Notes: generated from the letters alone by a model not told the origin. A stretch of 64,000 nucleotides of DNA from Butyrivibrio sp. NC2007 (GCF_000421405.1 NZ_ATWY01000005.1:154919-218918), one strand, 5' to 3'. Positions 1 through 9,723 are shown, numbered from the stretch's first letter. Made by a program: numbers and translations.

Positions 1-2
1 AG

Positions 3-272
3 AAGATAGATATGGAAATAATCCATATGCCCAATGTCCCAAGCGAAGATACAGCCACCTGGTGGAGGATCTTAAAGAGTGGGTACGAGGCATACGGTCT
101 TGATGAGAATCTGGCTATTTACAGAAGACCGGCCAAGTCTTTGTCTTCTAATAAGCTGGAAGCCATAAGAAGGATATGGTTCCTGTACAGAAACATCGCA
201 GGACTTTCTGTGGCAAAGTCATTATTTTATTTTGGAGGATGGGCAGTAAGAGCAACCCTTAGAAGGGTTTAA
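3..272 (+). CDS. Glycosyltransferase family 2, C-terminal fragment
   Basis: This is the tail of a larger gene: the frame is open to the left edge, so the ATG at 12 is probably internal. About 89 residues remain. The stretch EDTATWWRILKSG, followed by AYGLDE, YRRP and SSNK, matches the end of WcaA/TuaG-type GT-A glycosyltransferases, where the acidic residue before the tryptophans belongs to the acceptor/catalytic region. These enzymes add one sugar from a nucleotide donor to a lipid-linked glycan at the inner membrane face. The gene ends 16 bases before the initiating transferase. The family call is fairly safe; sugar specificity cannot be read. Confidence 0.7.
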   Translation, partial: KIDMEIIHMPNVPSEDTATWWRILKSGYEAYGLDENLAIYRRPAKSLSSNKLEAIRRIWFLYRNIAGLSVAKSLFYFGGWAVRATLRRV

Positions 273-277
273 CTGCC
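242..277 (+). other. Nested inverted repeat over the first stop codon
   Basis: GGCAGT (242-247) pairs with ACTGCC (272-277), and inside it AACCC (254-258) pairs with GGGTT (265-269) around a TTAGAA loop. The structure spans the stop codon of the first gene and ends 11 bases before the next start codon. No T-run follows, so it is not a standard terminator. It could modulate readthrough or ribosome access, but chance is also possible. Confidence 0.3.
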
Positions 278-288
278 GTGGGAAGAGT

Positions 289-1695
289 ATGAAACAAAGA
301 GAATCAAAAAAGAGAATCCTTGTTTTGCTGTTGGGATTTATTGGACTGTGTATGCAGACAGCTGTATATGCATGGTTCTGGTTTAAAGTATACTATCCCG
401 AGGTTTCAAGACCTCGTATCAGTGTGGACGGATATGCGCTTGGTAACGGACTAAAGCTCTATTTCCGTGGACATCTTCTTATTCTTGCCATCTATTTCAT
501 TCTGCTGCTCTTTTTCTCGAACACTTACGGTGGACTGAAGATTGGCTACCTAAGACCTATGGACGTGTTCTTCTCACAGATATTTGCACTGTTCATGGTC
601 AATTTCATCTCCTATTTCCAGATTTCACTTTTGAACAACTGGCTGGTTCAGGTTCCTCCGATCTTCGTGATTTTCCTTTTCCAGCTCCTTATAGCCTTTG
701 TGTGGGCATACATAACAAATGCAATTTATATGCATATATTCCCGCCGAGAGAGCTTCTTCTTGTAAGCGGAGTATATCCTGTTGATGATATCGTTACCAA
801 GTTCAACACCAGAAAAGACAAGTACCATATCGCCAAGAAGATCAATATCTCCGAGGGAATCGATGCGGTATATAAAGAGTGCCTTGGCAAATATGACGGT
901 GTTGTTATCTGGGATGTACCAAGTCAGTTCAGAAACGGTCTTGTTAAGTACTGCTATGGCAGAAATATCAGGATATACGTAATGCCTAAGATAACGGATG
1001 TTCTCTTAAAAGGATCATCCCAACTTCATCTCTTTGATACACCGGTACTTCTCCTTAGAGAGTATTCCATTAAGATTGAACAGAGAGCCATCAAGAGACT
1101 TTTTGATATATTGATATCTCTCATTCTTATAATCCTGACCTCGCCCATCATGCTTGTAACAGCTATTGTTATCAAGTGTTATGATAAGGGACCGGTGCTC
1201 TACAAACAGATCCGCTGCACCAAGGATATGAAGGAATTTAAGATCATGAAGTTCAGGAGCATGAGGGTTGATGCTGAGAAAGACGGCGTTGCAAGACTTG
1301 CTGCCAAGAACGATTCAAGAATAACACCTGTTGGAAAATTCATCCGCTCCTGCAGGATTGATGAGCTTCCACAGCTCTTTAATATCCTCGCCGGCGATAT
1401 GTCCTTTATAGGACCAAGACCTGAGCGCCCCGAGATCATTAAGCAGTACCTTGAGGAAATGCCGGAGTTTGCCTTCAGAATGAAGGTTAAAGCGGGACTT
1501 GCCGGATATGCACAGGTTTACGGCAAATATAACACCACACCTTATGACAAATTAAAGCTTGACCTTACATATATCGAAAACTACTCGATCTGGCTGGATA
1601 TCAAGCTGATGCTTCTTACCGTCAAGATCCTCTTTACTCCTGACAGTACAGAGGGCGTTGAGGAGAATCAGACCACAGCACAGAAGAACTCATGA
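289..1695 (+). CDS. Polytopic phosphoglycosyltransferase (WbaP/CpsE type), initiates glycan
   Basis: The 468-residue protein would transfer a sugar phosphate from a UDP-sugar to undecaprenyl phosphate at the cytoplasmic face, the first step of a surface polymer. The N-terminal third is hydrophobic with about four membrane segments. A middle soluble region follows, then a re-entrant segment at about 275-300 and the bacterial sugar transferase domain. That domain contains KFRSMR, the catalytic Asp358-Glu359 pair in RIDELPQLFN, GDMSFIGPRP and the GLAGYAQVYG motif. Length fits the family (about 460). The ATG at 289 has a GGAAGAG ribosome site. A second, monotopic initiator lies at 29979, so the locus has two entry points. 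The sugar is probably hexose or N-acetylhexosamine, but this is not readable. Confidence 0.9.
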   Translation: MKQRESKKRILVLLLGFIGLCMQTAVYAWFWFKVYYPEVSRPRISVDGYALGNGLKLYFRGHLLILAIYFILLLFFSNTYGGLKIGYLRPMDVFFSQIFALFMVNFISYFQISLLNNWLVQVPPIFVIFLFQLLIAFVWAYITNAIYMHIFPPRELLLVSGVYPVDDIVTKFNTRKDKYHIAKKINISEGIDAVYKECLGKYDGVVIWDVPSQFRNGLVKYCYGRNIRIYVMPKITDVLLKGSSQLHLFDTPVLLLREYSIKIEQRAIKRLFDILISLILIILTSPIMLVTAIVIKCYDKGPVLYKQIRCTKDMKEFKIMKFRSMRVDAEKDGVARLAAKNDSRITPVGKFIRSCRIDELPQLFNILAGDMSFIGPRPERPEIIKQYLEEMPEFAFRMKVKAGLAGYAQVYGKYNTTPYDKLKLDLTYIENYSIWLDIKLMLLTVKILFTPDSTEGVEENQTTAQKNS

Positions 1696-1706
1696 TGGAG
1701 TCAGGT

Positions 1707-2531
1707 ATGGCCAACAAGAGACTGCAAATCTTAATATCTGCTGTTAACAAGGATCCTGAAGAGCTGATCGGAAACATGAACCTGGATTGTGATGCTGTGA
1801 TAGTCAACCAGCTTATCGGCCATGATCAGGACGCCAATACGACGGACAAAAGCTGGGATTACATACAGGAATTTAAGGATTATGAAGCCAGAATCTTCTG
1901 CAGGGCGGAAAAGGGCGTAGGACTTTCAAGAAATACAGCCCTGGAAAATGCCGACCACGAGCTTATACAGTTCGGTGATGACGACATTGTCTATGACGAT
2001 GGGTACGTACAGAAGGTGATCGCGGAGTTTGATAAGCATCCGGAGGCTGACATTTTATTATTTAACGTCAAGGCTCAGGAGGGAAGGGAAACCTACTGGA
2101 ACACAGATTTTGTCAGGGTTAATTGGCGTAACTACGGCAGATATCCGGCTTATGCCATATGTGCAAGAAGGCAGAAACTTATGGACACAGGTGTCAGGTA
2201 CTCGCTTTTATTTGGAGGCGGAGCACCCTTCATGAACGGAGAGGATTCTCTCTTTTTACATGACGCTCTGAAGGCCGGACTTGCAATCTACAGGACTCCT
2301 GTAGCAATAGGCAAAGAGCGCAAGGGCGAATCCACCTGGTTTAAGGGCTATAAGGATGAGAAATTCTTCTTCGACAGAGGAGTACTATACCACTTCCTTT
2401 ACGGAAAGATGGCAATGATATTTGGATTTAGATTTCTTTTTAAAAACAGAAATGAAATGTGCAAAGAATTGGGACTAATGCACTGCTACAAGCTTTTGTG
2501 CAGCGGAGTCAGGCATGGGAGAAAGCTATGA
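1707..2531 (+). CDS. Glycosyltransferase family 2 (GT-A fold)
   Basis: A 274-residue cytoplasmic protein resembling GT2 enzymes: an N-terminal strand LQILISAVN, a GLSRNTAL segment of the nucleotide-binding half, then QFGDDDIVYDDGY, whose Asp cluster stands where the metal-binding DXD lies. A GEDSLFLHDAL motif near residue 185 fits the catalytic acidic residue. The frame also has an ATG at 1692, but GGAG at 1697-1700 sits six bases before the ATG at 1707, which I prefer. It overlaps the next gene by four bases (ATGA), implying coupled translation. Donor and acceptor are unknown. Confidence 0.75.
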   Translation: MANKRLQILISAVNKDPEELIGNMNLDCDAVIVNQLIGHDQDANTTDKSWDYIQEFKDYEARIFCRAEKGVGLSRNTALENADHELIQFGDDDIVYDDGYVQKVIAEFDKHPEADILLFNVKAQEGRETYWNTDFVRVNWRNYGRYPAYAICARRQKLMDTGVRYSLLFGGGAPFMNGEDSLFLHDALKAGLAIYRTPVAIGKERKGESTWFKGYKDEKFFFDRGVLYHFLYGKMAMIFGFRFLFKNRNEMCKELGLMHCYKLLCSGVRHGRKL

Positions 2532-3406
2532 AGAAGCCATTTTTTACAATAATTGTCGTTTCGTATAACGCGGGAGACAAGCTCCTTAAGACCGTAGAGA
2601 GCGTAAACAGACAGACCTTTACGGACTATAGGATACTTGTAAAAGACGGAATGTCCACCGACGGATCTTTAGAGAAGCTAAGAGCAGCATATTCTGTCAG
2701 TAAGGCAGGGGATGAGAATCCCGGTAAGATTACACTGATGGAGAGCTGTGACAACGGTATCTATCACGCAATGAATATAGCCTGCGCATCCCTTGACGGG
2801 GAGCTTAAGGTTGGAGAGAGCCCATCATACGTGTTCTTCTTAAATTGCGGAGATCTGTTCAGAAATGAAAACGTACTCAGGGATGTGCACAGGCATATCG
2901 TTGAGAGGAACCTTATGGAAGGCACCACACTTCCGGTAATATACTACGGAGATATCTTTGACTGCTCCGCGGGCAGCAAAGTCGCTTCAAATCCTAAGAT
3001 GGATGACTATGGTTGCTATAGAAATGTTCCGTCGCACCAGGCCTGCTTTTACGATGAGCGCCTTATCTGCAGAAATCCCTTTGACCTTAAGTATAAGGTA
3101 AGGGCTGACTACGAGCAGTTCCTCAGGTGCTTCTACAGAGAGAAGGCAGAAACCGTGTATATGCCGGTTATAATCACTGACTATGAGGGCGGGGGATATT
3201 CAGCCCAGAACCTCAAGATATCGGAGAAAGAGCGCAAGGAGATCATTGCGATGTATCTTCCTGCGTCCAAGATAAAGAAGTATGACCTTTTGAGAATAAT
3301 AACTCTTTCTTCTCTGCGTACAGCGATTGCTTCAAACAAGTTAACTTCAGGTCCTTACAATGCCGTCAAGAACATCATTTATGCGCTTAGAGGCAAAAGG
3401 AGATAA
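2528..3406 (+). CDS. Glycosyltransferase family 2, WcaE-like
   Basis: 292 residues. It begins FTIIVVSYNAGDKLLKTVES, the typical first strand and helix of a GT-A fold, followed by VKDGMSTDGS (UDP binding) and NCGDLF in the DXD position. Short insertions and the CDNGIYHAMN stretch resemble WcaE-like enzymes of colanic acid loci. The open frame extends upstream to 2459 inside the previous gene, but the ATG at 2528 overlaps the preceding TGA and starts at the conserved domain, so it is chosen. It probably adds one sugar to the undecaprenyl-linked chain; the sugar is not readable. Confidence 0.8.
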   Translation: MKKPFFTIIVVSYNAGDKLLKTVESVNRQTFTDYRILVKDGMSTDGSLEKLRAAYSVSKAGDENPGKITLMESCDNGIYHAMNIACASLDGELKVGESPSYVFFLNCGDLFRNENVLRDVHRHIVERNLMEGTTLPVIYYGDIFDCSAGSKVASNPKMDDYGCYRNVPSHQACFYDERLICRNPFDLKYKVRADYEQFLRCFYREKAETVYMPVIITDYEGGGYSAQNLKISEKERKEIIAMYLPASKIKKYDLLRIITLSSLRTAIASNKLTSGPYNAVKNIIYALRGKRR

Positions 3407-3422
3407 ATAAGGGGTAATAGAT

Positions 3423-4712
3423 TTGAGAGTACTCTGGCTTTGTAACGTCATGCTTCCTGCCTACGCCATTGCTCATGATCTGCCGTATTCGGTGAGAGAG
3501 GGTTGGCTTACAGGATGCCTTAACAGAATAAAGGAACAGAAAAAGGACGACGAAAAGATCACTCTGGCCGTATGTTTTCCCGCTGAAGGCAGTATTGCCT
3601 CATCCAGCGAGGAGATAGACGGCATTACTTATTATGGTTTCAGGGAGGACTTAAACCATCCCGAGATCTACGATGGAACAGTTGAGAACAGGTTCCATGT
3701 TATATTGGATGACTTTAAGCCGGATGTTGTCCACATCTTTGGTACTGAATTCCCGCACACTCTGGCAATGATAAGAGCCTTCGGTAATCCGGACAGAGTT
3801 CTTTTGGGAATCCAGGGTGTCTGCAGTGTGATCGCAAGGGAGTACATGGCTGACATTCCCGAAGAGGTTCAGAGAACCGTGACTTTAAGGGACAGACTTA
3901 AAGATGACTCCATTATGCAGCAGCAGGAGAAGTATAAGATCCGCGGAGAGCATGAGAGAGAAGCCATTATGCTGGTAGGCAATATAACCGGAAGAACCTC
4001 TTTTGACAAGAGCGAGATCGAGAAGATCAATCCTGAAGCAAGATATTATCACATGAACGAGACCATGAGACCCTGCTTCTACATGGGCAAGTGGAGTGAA
4101 AAGAAGGCAGAGCCACACACTATCTTCCTGTCTCAGGGAGATTACCCTCTTAAGGGCTTCCATTTTGTATTAAACGCAATGCCTAAGATATTAGAGAAGT
4201 ATCCGGATGCTCACCTCTATGTGGCCGGCAACAACATCATTGGCAAAGGCGAGAGCAAATACCCGTACTTTATGAGAGCCAGTGCATACGGCAAGTATAT
4301 AAAGAGCCTTATTTCCAAGGGCCATCTTAAAAAGAAAGTCACCATGGTTGGAATGCTGACTGACCAGGAGATGAAGGAGCGCTTCCTTAAATGCAGCGTC
4401 TTTGTCTGCCCATCGGTTATTGAGAATTCGCCCAATTCGCTGGGAGAGGCCATGCTTCTTGGCGTGCCGATTGCAGCTTCGAGAATTGGCGGAATCCCTG
4501 ACATGGTTTCCGAGGATAAGGATGGCGTGTTATTTGAAAAAGGCAACGTTGATGATATAGCAAGAGCAATACTTCAGATATGGGACGAGCCTGTTATTGC
4601 GGCAGTTTACGGAGATAATGCAGCTGCTCATGCAAGGATCACCCACAACGCTGATACTAACTTTAAAAGACTCATTGAGATCTACAAGGATATCGATGAC
4701 AGGCAAGGGTAA
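3423..4712 (+). CDS. Glycosyltransferase family 4 (GT-B fold)
   Basis: A 429-residue retaining-type glycosyltransferase. The N-terminal acceptor domain starts RVLWLCNVMLP. The C-terminal donor domain carries SQGDYPLKGF, LYVAGNN and the EX7E-type motif ENSPNSLGEAMLLG with GVPIAASRIGGIPD, where the first Glu normally contacts the nucleotide sugar. The start is TTG at 3423 behind an AAGGGG-like site; there is no nearby in-frame ATG before the conserved domain. It sits between the GT2 genes and a second GT4, consistent with sequential addition of sugars on the cytoplasmic side. Specificity unknown. Confidence 0.85.
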   Translation: MRVLWLCNVMLPAYAIAHDLPYSVREGWLTGCLNRIKEQKKDDEKITLAVCFPAEGSIASSSEEIDGITYYGFREDLNHPEIYDGTVENRFHVILDDFKPDVVHIFGTEFPHTLAMIRAFGNPDRVLLGIQGVCSVIAREYMADIPEEVQRTVTLRDRLKDDSIMQQQEKYKIRGEHEREAIMLVGNITGRTSFDKSEIEKINPEARYYHMNETMRPCFYMGKWSEKKAEPHTIFLSQGDYPLKGFHFVLNAMPKILEKYPDAHLYVAGNNIIGKGESKYPYFMRASAYGKYIKSLISKGHLKKKVTMVGMLTDQEMKERFLKCSVFVCPSVIENSPNSLGEAMLLGVPIAASRIGGIPDMVSEDKDGVLFEKGNVDDIARAILQIWDEPVIAAVYGDNAAAHARITHNADTNFKRLIEIYKDIDDRQG

Positions 4713-4718
4713 GACAAA

Positions 4719-5909
4719 TTGAGGATAACATTTGTTTCCAACTACATAAATCACCACCAGCTGCCTTTCTGTAAGGCGATGAGCGAGATAGGCGATGATG
4801 TGGAGTTTTTCTTTATCCAGACCATACCCATGGAGGAGAAGCGCCTTAATATGGGGTGGGGATTCGATGATTCAGCCCTTTCCTTCGTGGTGCGCTACTA
4901 CGAGGAAGAGGAACGGGCAAAAGACCTTATCCTTAACTCCGACGTTGTTCTCTTTGGCTGGACTGAGGACCGCATCTGGGATGTAGAGCAAAAAAGGCTC
5001 TCCTCCGGTAAGCTCTCCTTCCGTGTCAGCGAGAGAATTTACAGAGAGGGTCAGTGGAAATTCATAAGTCCCCGCGGTCTTATGAAAAAGTACAATGAAC
5101 ACTTTAAGTTCAGGAATAAACCGGTCTATCTCCTATGCACCGGAGCTTATGTGGCATCGGATTTTAGTCTGATCAAAAGCTTCCCAGGCAAGATGCTTAA
5201 ATGGGGATACTTCCCTGATGCAGCAGGTAGTGAGGCAGTGGCTCAAAGAGGCGGTGATAAAAAGCGCCTGTGCTGGGCCGGAAGGCTTATTGACCTCAAA
5301 CACCCTGAGTTCGCGGTTAAGGTCGCAGCGGCTCTAAAGGCTGCAGGCTTTGATTTTAGTATGGATATCGTGGGCGATGGTCCCCTCAAGGACAGGCTCA
5401 CAGATATGGTAAAAGAGCTTGGACTTGAAGCGTCAGTTAATCTCACCGGAGGGAAAACCCCTGAGGAAGTTCTCTCTTACATGAGAGGGGCGGATATATT
5501 TCTTTTCACCAGCAATTATCTCGAGGGCTGGGGAGCAGTTGTTAACGAAGCGATGCAGAGCGGATGCGCTGTTGTGGCGTCGAATGAAGCCGGTGCAGTT
5601 CCGTTTCTTATAGAAGAGGGCAAGAACGGTCTTATCTATAAAGATGGCAGTTATGAGGATTTTGAGCATAAGGTAAGATTCCTTCTTGATCACCCTGATA
5701 TGATAAAACCCATGGGCACAGCTGCCATGGAAACAATAAATAACAAGTGGAATGCAAAGAATGCAGCAGCAGAGCTGGTTAGATTCTGCAGAGAGCTTGA
5801 GAGTGGAAAGACGCCGGTTGCTACAGATAACGGTCCCATGAGCCCGGCAGCGGTCCTTACACCTCCCGGGTTCTCCAGGACTCTCAAGGAGAAAAACCAC
5901 TTGGAGTGA
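4719..5909 (+). CDS. Glycosyltransferase family 4
   Basis: 396 residues, GT-B fold. The acceptor domain begins RITFVSNYINHHQ, a common start for EPS family 4 enzymes. The donor domain has LCWAGRLIDLKHPE, DIVGDGPL and EGWGAVVNEAMQSGCAVVAS, the nucleotide-sugar binding motif. The start is TTG at 4719, six bases after the previous stop, so translation is probably coupled. The last 30 residues are Pro/Gly-rich and look unstructured. It would extend the lipid-linked oligosaccharide; donor not readable. Confidence 0.85.
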   Translation: MRITFVSNYINHHQLPFCKAMSEIGDDVEFFFIQTIPMEEKRLNMGWGFDDSALSFVVRYYEEEERAKDLILNSDVVLFGWTEDRIWDVEQKRLSSGKLSFRVSERIYREGQWKFISPRGLMKKYNEHFKFRNKPVYLLCTGAYVASDFSLIKSFPGKMLKWGYFPDAAGSEAVAQRGGDKKRLCWAGRLIDLKHPEFAVKVAAALKAAGFDFSMDIVGDGPLKDRLTDMVKELGLEASVNLTGGKTPEEVLSYMRGADIFLFTSNYLEGWGAVVNEAMQSGCAVVASNEAGAVPFLIEEGKNGLIYKDGSYEDFEHKVRFLLDHPDMIKPMGTAAMETINNKWNAKNAAAELVRFCRELESGKTPVATDNGPMSPAAVLTPPGFSRTLKEKNHLE

Positions 5910-5917
5910 GTGCCTAA

Positions 5918-7135
5918 ATGAACGTTTTAGATGATGTTTTGGACAGTGAAATAAGATTAAAGGACATCAGGTTAAGGATGGTTGATCTGTTCTTCCTGGT
6001 GTTTATGTTAGGGCTTGGAATAGCCATAAGACTCCCCTTGTTTGATTTTGAATCGGGGGATTACTATCACTTTCTCTCCCACTGGATGGAGGAGTGCCAT
6101 AGGGCCGGAGGCATCGGATATCTTGGGATAACGCCCTTTGAGAGCGATGCAAGCACCATCAACTACGGCTGCATGTATCAGTACGTTATCGTTCTGCTCC
6201 ATTATATCGCAGGGAAAGACCTCCATCTGATAAAGACTGTATCTGTTATATTTGATGTTATCTGCGCCATGACCATATTTAGGATTGCCTACTGCGTTAC
6301 TGAGGGTAATGTACAGAAATCAGTCATGGCTTTTGGCGGAGTAATGATCCTTCCGACGGTTGTTTTAAACAGCTCGGCTTGGGCACAGTGCGATTCAATC
6401 TATACAGCCTTTGTGTTATTATCCCTTCTTCATGCGCTTAAGGGTAACAATAACAGGGTATTTATATATCTGGCCCTTGGATATACGTTTAAACAGCAGG
6501 TGATATTTATTGTTCCTTTCCTGATAATAATGTGGCTTAAAGGTAAAATTAAAGCACGATATATTTTCTGGCTCCCGGTGGTCCTTTTTATCACTATGAT
6601 ACCTGCTATGATTGCAGGAAGAAGTTTTGCTGAACTTTTTTCCATTTATGGAAAGCAGGTTTCCACCTACAGTATGCTCACCATGAACTACCCAAGCATA
6701 TTCATGGTGGTAAATCCGGGACTAAACCTTGAAACCAGAAAACTAATAATAGCTTCAGCAACAGTAGCAGCCATAGCCATACTTGGCTTTATTGCATATT
6801 ACGTCAGAAACAGGAAGTTTCGAGTAGACGGCCTTTTTATGATAACGATCGCTATATTTACGGCAGAAATAGCTCTTTTCACTCTTCCTGTCATGCATGA
6901 GAGGTATGGATATCTGCCGGAAGTTATAGCTGTTTCTTACGCAGTTACAAACTATAAGAGGCTGGCAGTTCTCGTCATGATGCAGTTCGTATCGATAGTA
7001 ACTTACTCAAAGTTCCTGTTTGGAACGACTGTTGAAGACATGTGGCTCATGTCACTTATGAATCTGATCATAATAATGCTTGTGGGCTATGACCTTTATA
7101 AACAGATGAAAACACCGGAGGTGGCAGATGCCTGA
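5918..7135 (+). CDS. GT-C-like membrane glycosyltransferase (Gpi18/mannosyltransferase-like)
   Basis: 405 residues with about nine or ten hydrophobic segments. After a first membrane segment (about 22-40) comes a large extracytoplasmic loop with the acidic FESGDYYHFL, then NYGCMYQYV, and later WAQCDSIYTAF. This pattern is typical of GT-C transferases that use a polyprenyl-phosphate sugar outside the membrane, and closest to the Gpi18-like mannosyltransferase group. The C-terminus has the PVMHERYGYLPE motif seen in that group. It likely branches or caps the glycan after export and could draw its donor from the GtrB enzyme at 20612. Substrate assignment is an inference. Confidence 0.7.
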   Translation: MNVLDDVLDSEIRLKDIRLRMVDLFFLVFMLGLGIAIRLPLFDFESGDYYHFLSHWMEECHRAGGIGYLGITPFESDASTINYGCMYQYVIVLLHYIAGKDLHLIKTVSVIFDVICAMTIFRIAYCVTEGNVQKSVMAFGGVMILPTVVLNSSAWAQCDSIYTAFVLLSLLHALKGNNNRVFIYLALGYTFKQQVIFIVPFLIIMWLKGKIKARYIFWLPVVLFITMIPAMIAGRSFAELFSIYGKQVSTYSMLTMNYPSIFMVVNPGLNLETRKLIIASATVAAIAILGFIAYYVRNRKFRVDGLFMITIAIFTAEIALFTLPVMHERYGYLPEVIAVSYAVTNYKRLAVLVMMQFVSIVTYSKFLFGTTVEDMWLMSLMNLIIIMLVGYDLYKQMKTPEVADA

Positions 7136-8135
7136 TTTTAGCAAAAGCATATCGGTTATCATACCTGCCTATAACATAGAGGACCTTTTAGAGAAGTGCG
7201 TGGACTCGGTTGCTGCTCAGGACTATCCAAAAGACCTTCTACAGATAATCGTGGTGGATGACGGTTCAACGGATGGAACAGCCAAAAAGGCCGATGAACT
7301 TGCGGATAAATATAGTAACGTCCAGGTTATCCATAAGAAAAACGGCGGATCCAGCAGCGCAAGGAATGTCGGGATAGATGTTGCAACAGGGGATTACCTT
7401 GGCTTTGTTGACAGTGATGATTATATTTCCGGAATCATGTACAGCTCCATGATGGAAGCTGCCATGCGCACCGGTGCGGACATGATACAGATCGCCAGAG
7501 ACGAGATATCCGAAAGCGGTGATAAGCTCCCGGATGTCCTTGAGAGATTTGATAAGGAAAAAGAGATTACTCCCGCTGAGCACCTTCGGACTCTTCTTAT
7601 GCACACAGGAGATGCGTCTTTTTGCACCAAGCTCACAAAGAGAGAACTATTTACCGAGGATATGAGATTTCCGGAAGGGGAGCTCAACGAAGATTTCTAC
7701 CTGATGATCCATATGCTTCAGAAGGTTAATAAGCTCGTTCTTCTTCCCGAGGCTACCTACCATGTCTTTTACAGGACCGGCTCTAACTCAAGGAAAAAGG
7801 CTCGGGATAAGGACTATTTCCCGCCGGTATTTACGGATATCGTAAGAAACGCCGACGTGGCCCTTGATCTGGTCAAAAAGAGTAACCCCGAGCTTGTACC
7901 CGTTGCCTACAGGTTTGGATTTGTGCAAAGGCTCGACTATTTGCTTCATATTCCAATCTCCAAGATGACGGCAGATAATTCTTTTTACAAAAAAGTTGTG
8001 TCGGATCTAAGATCCGGCTTTGGAAGGATGCTCACAAACAAGTATCTTACCGCTAAACAGAAGGCGTATTTAATGCTCCTTACCATCGCGCCCAAGGGCG
8101 TAAGGACTCTTCATGCTCGGATTCGGGGACTTTGA
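7128..8135 (+). CDS. Glycosyltransferase family 2 (EpsJ/CpsI-like)
   Basis: 335 residues. Clear GT-A signature: SVIIPAYNIEDLLEKCVDS, VVDDGSTDGT, the GGSSSARNVG segment and FVDSDDYI with the metal-binding DSD. The central PEGELNEDFYL stretch holds the likely catalytic Glu-Asp. The gene overlaps the stop of the preceding membrane protein by eight bases. The basic C-terminal 60 residues may associate with the membrane. It acts in the cytoplasm on the lipid-linked chain; sugar unknown. Confidence 0.85.
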   Translation: MPDFSKSISVIIPAYNIEDLLEKCVDSVAAQDYPKDLLQIIVVDDGSTDGTAKKADELADKYSNVQVIHKKNGGSSSARNVGIDVATGDYLGFVDSDDYISGIMYSSMMEAAMRTGADMIQIARDEISESGDKLPDVLERFDKEKEITPAEHLRTLLMHTGDASFCTKLTKRELFTEDMRFPEGELNEDFYLMIHMLQKVNKLVLLPEATYHVFYRTGSNSRKKARDKDYFPPVFTDIVRNADVALDLVKKSNPELVPVAYRFGFVQRLDYLLHIPISKMTADNSFYKKVVSDLRSGFGRMLTNKYLTAKQKAYLMLLTIAPKGVRTLHARIRGL

Positions 8136-8137
8136 TA

Positions 8138-9709
8138 ATGAAAAAATATATATTTGGCTTGATATTAATTATCTCGCTGGCTCTGAGCATTTTCTACGGA
8201 ACACAGAAGGCGGGATTTCACGAGGATGAATATTATACCTACTACTCCAGTAACAGAAGCATAGGGCTGTTTCAGCCTGACAGGGAGTGGCAGGAGAGGC
8301 AGGCTGTGCTGGATGAGTTTGCCGTTAAGCCGGGAGAGGGCTTTAACTATGGAATGGTTAAGCTGGTTCAGTCCTGGGATGTGCATCCGCCATTTTATTA
8401 TTTTCTGTTCCACACGCTCTGCAGCTTTGTTCCGGGACAATTCACCAAGTGGACGGGGCTTATAACAAATCTGATGGCTTTTGTGGTGGCATTCCTGCTT
8501 CTTTGTCTGCTCATGAAACGACTCAAGGTTCCACTTCCTGTTGAGGTGGCGGTTCTGCTATTTTGGGGGCTCAATCCTCAGACTGTATCCTGCAATATGC
8601 TGATCAGAATGTATGCCTGGCTCGGGGCAGCGCTGATCGCTTGTGCGCTGTTTCATATAAAGCTCATACAGGACTTTGACAACAACGCTCTGGAGATTAA
8701 GGACTTTGTGCTCAAGAGCCTTCTTCCGATAATGATCACTTCCTACATCGGCTTTTTGATCCAGTACTTCTACATCTTTTTCTTTGTGGGAATCGGATTT
8801 CTTACCACCCTCTGGATTGTCTTTTTCAAAAAAGACATTAAAGTAGGCCTTACATATGTTGCCGGCTGCGCTGTAAGCCTCGCTTTTGCGGTACTTACAT
8901 ACCCATCAGCTCCAAGGCATATGTTTGGAGGATATCGCGGAGGAGATGCTTCGGGAAGTCTCTTTGACATTGCTAATACCTGGATGAGGCTATCTTTCTT
9001 TACAGGGCTGTTTAATGACTTCGTGTTTGCCGGAGGACTTCTTATAATTGTGCTTATCATCTTTATGGGACTTCTCCTTAAGATAACGTCCAAAAAGAGG
9101 GTAAAGAAGGAAGGAAAGCCGGCTCCAAGGCCAGAGATCATAATACTTACGCTTGCATCACTGGGGTATTTCCTTTTGACGTCGAAGACAGCACTCCTCG
9201 TAGGAAGCGCTTCAAACAGATATGAGATGCCAATCTATTCTCTTCTGATATTGCTGATCTTTATGGATGTTTACTACGTCCTGAGTGATATGGGCAACAA
9301 AGCACTCATCTATGCAATGGGAGCAATTCTGATAGCTCTTTTACTAAAAGGGCATTTTAGTGATAAGAGTGTGCTGTTCTTATATCCTGAGGATACGGAA
9401 AAGATGGCGTATGCTTCAGAGAACGCAGATGAAGTTGCGGTGGTAATGTTCAATCCCAAGACGCCTCAGAATGTCTGGAGGCTTACGGATGAGCTTTTAG
9501 AGTATCCAAAGGTCTTTTACATGGATGAGGAGAACCTTGATAAGATCACAGATCCGACAGTTACCGGTGCAGATAAGATCATCCTCTATGCAGCCGATGA
9601 CGAGCTTCAGGAAGATGCTTTTGAGAACCTGTTTGACAGCTGTAAGAAGCTCAGCGCCATGAGCTGTGTATTTACTGAAGATATGTGGACTACCTATGAA
9701 GTTAAGTGA
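8138..9709 (+). CDS. Polytopic GT-C-like membrane protein
   Basis: 523 residues with around ten membrane segments. After the first segment (about 4-20) the exterior loop carries FHEDEYYTYYSS, matching the acidic metal- or substrate-binding motif of ArnT/PMT-type GT-C enzymes, then VHPPFYYFLFH, the conserved HPP(F/L) motif of that superfamily. A C-terminal soluble domain of about 110 residues follows the last helix. A TTG at 8132 overlaps the previous stop, but ATG at 8138 has GGGGAC about eight bases upstream and is preferred. It probably transfers a sugar from an undecaprenyl-phosphate carrier onto a glycan outside. Confidence 0.7.
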   Translation: MKKYIFGLILIISLALSIFYGTQKAGFHEDEYYTYYSSNRSIGLFQPDREWQERQAVLDEFAVKPGEGFNYGMVKLVQSWDVHPPFYYFLFHTLCSFVPGQFTKWTGLITNLMAFVVAFLLLCLLMKRLKVPLPVEVAVLLFWGLNPQTVSCNMLIRMYAWLGAALIACALFHIKLIQDFDNNALEIKDFVLKSLLPIMITSYIGFLIQYFYIFFFVGIGFLTTLWIVFFKKDIKVGLTYVAGCAVSLAFAVLTYPSAPRHMFGGYRGGDASGSLFDIANTWMRLSFFTGLFNDFVFAGGLLIIVLIIFMGLLLKITSKKRVKKEGKPAPRPEIIILTLASLGYFLLTSKTALLVGSASNRYEMPIYSLLILLIFMDVYYVLSDMGNKALIYAMGAILIALLLKGHFSDKSVLFLYPEDTEKMAYASENADEVAVVMFNPKTPQNVWRLTDELLEYPKVFYMDEENLDKITDPTVTGADKIILYAADDELQEDAFENLFDSCKKLSAMSCVFTEDMWTTYEVK

Positions 9710-9723
9710 TGAGAACAGCTCTT

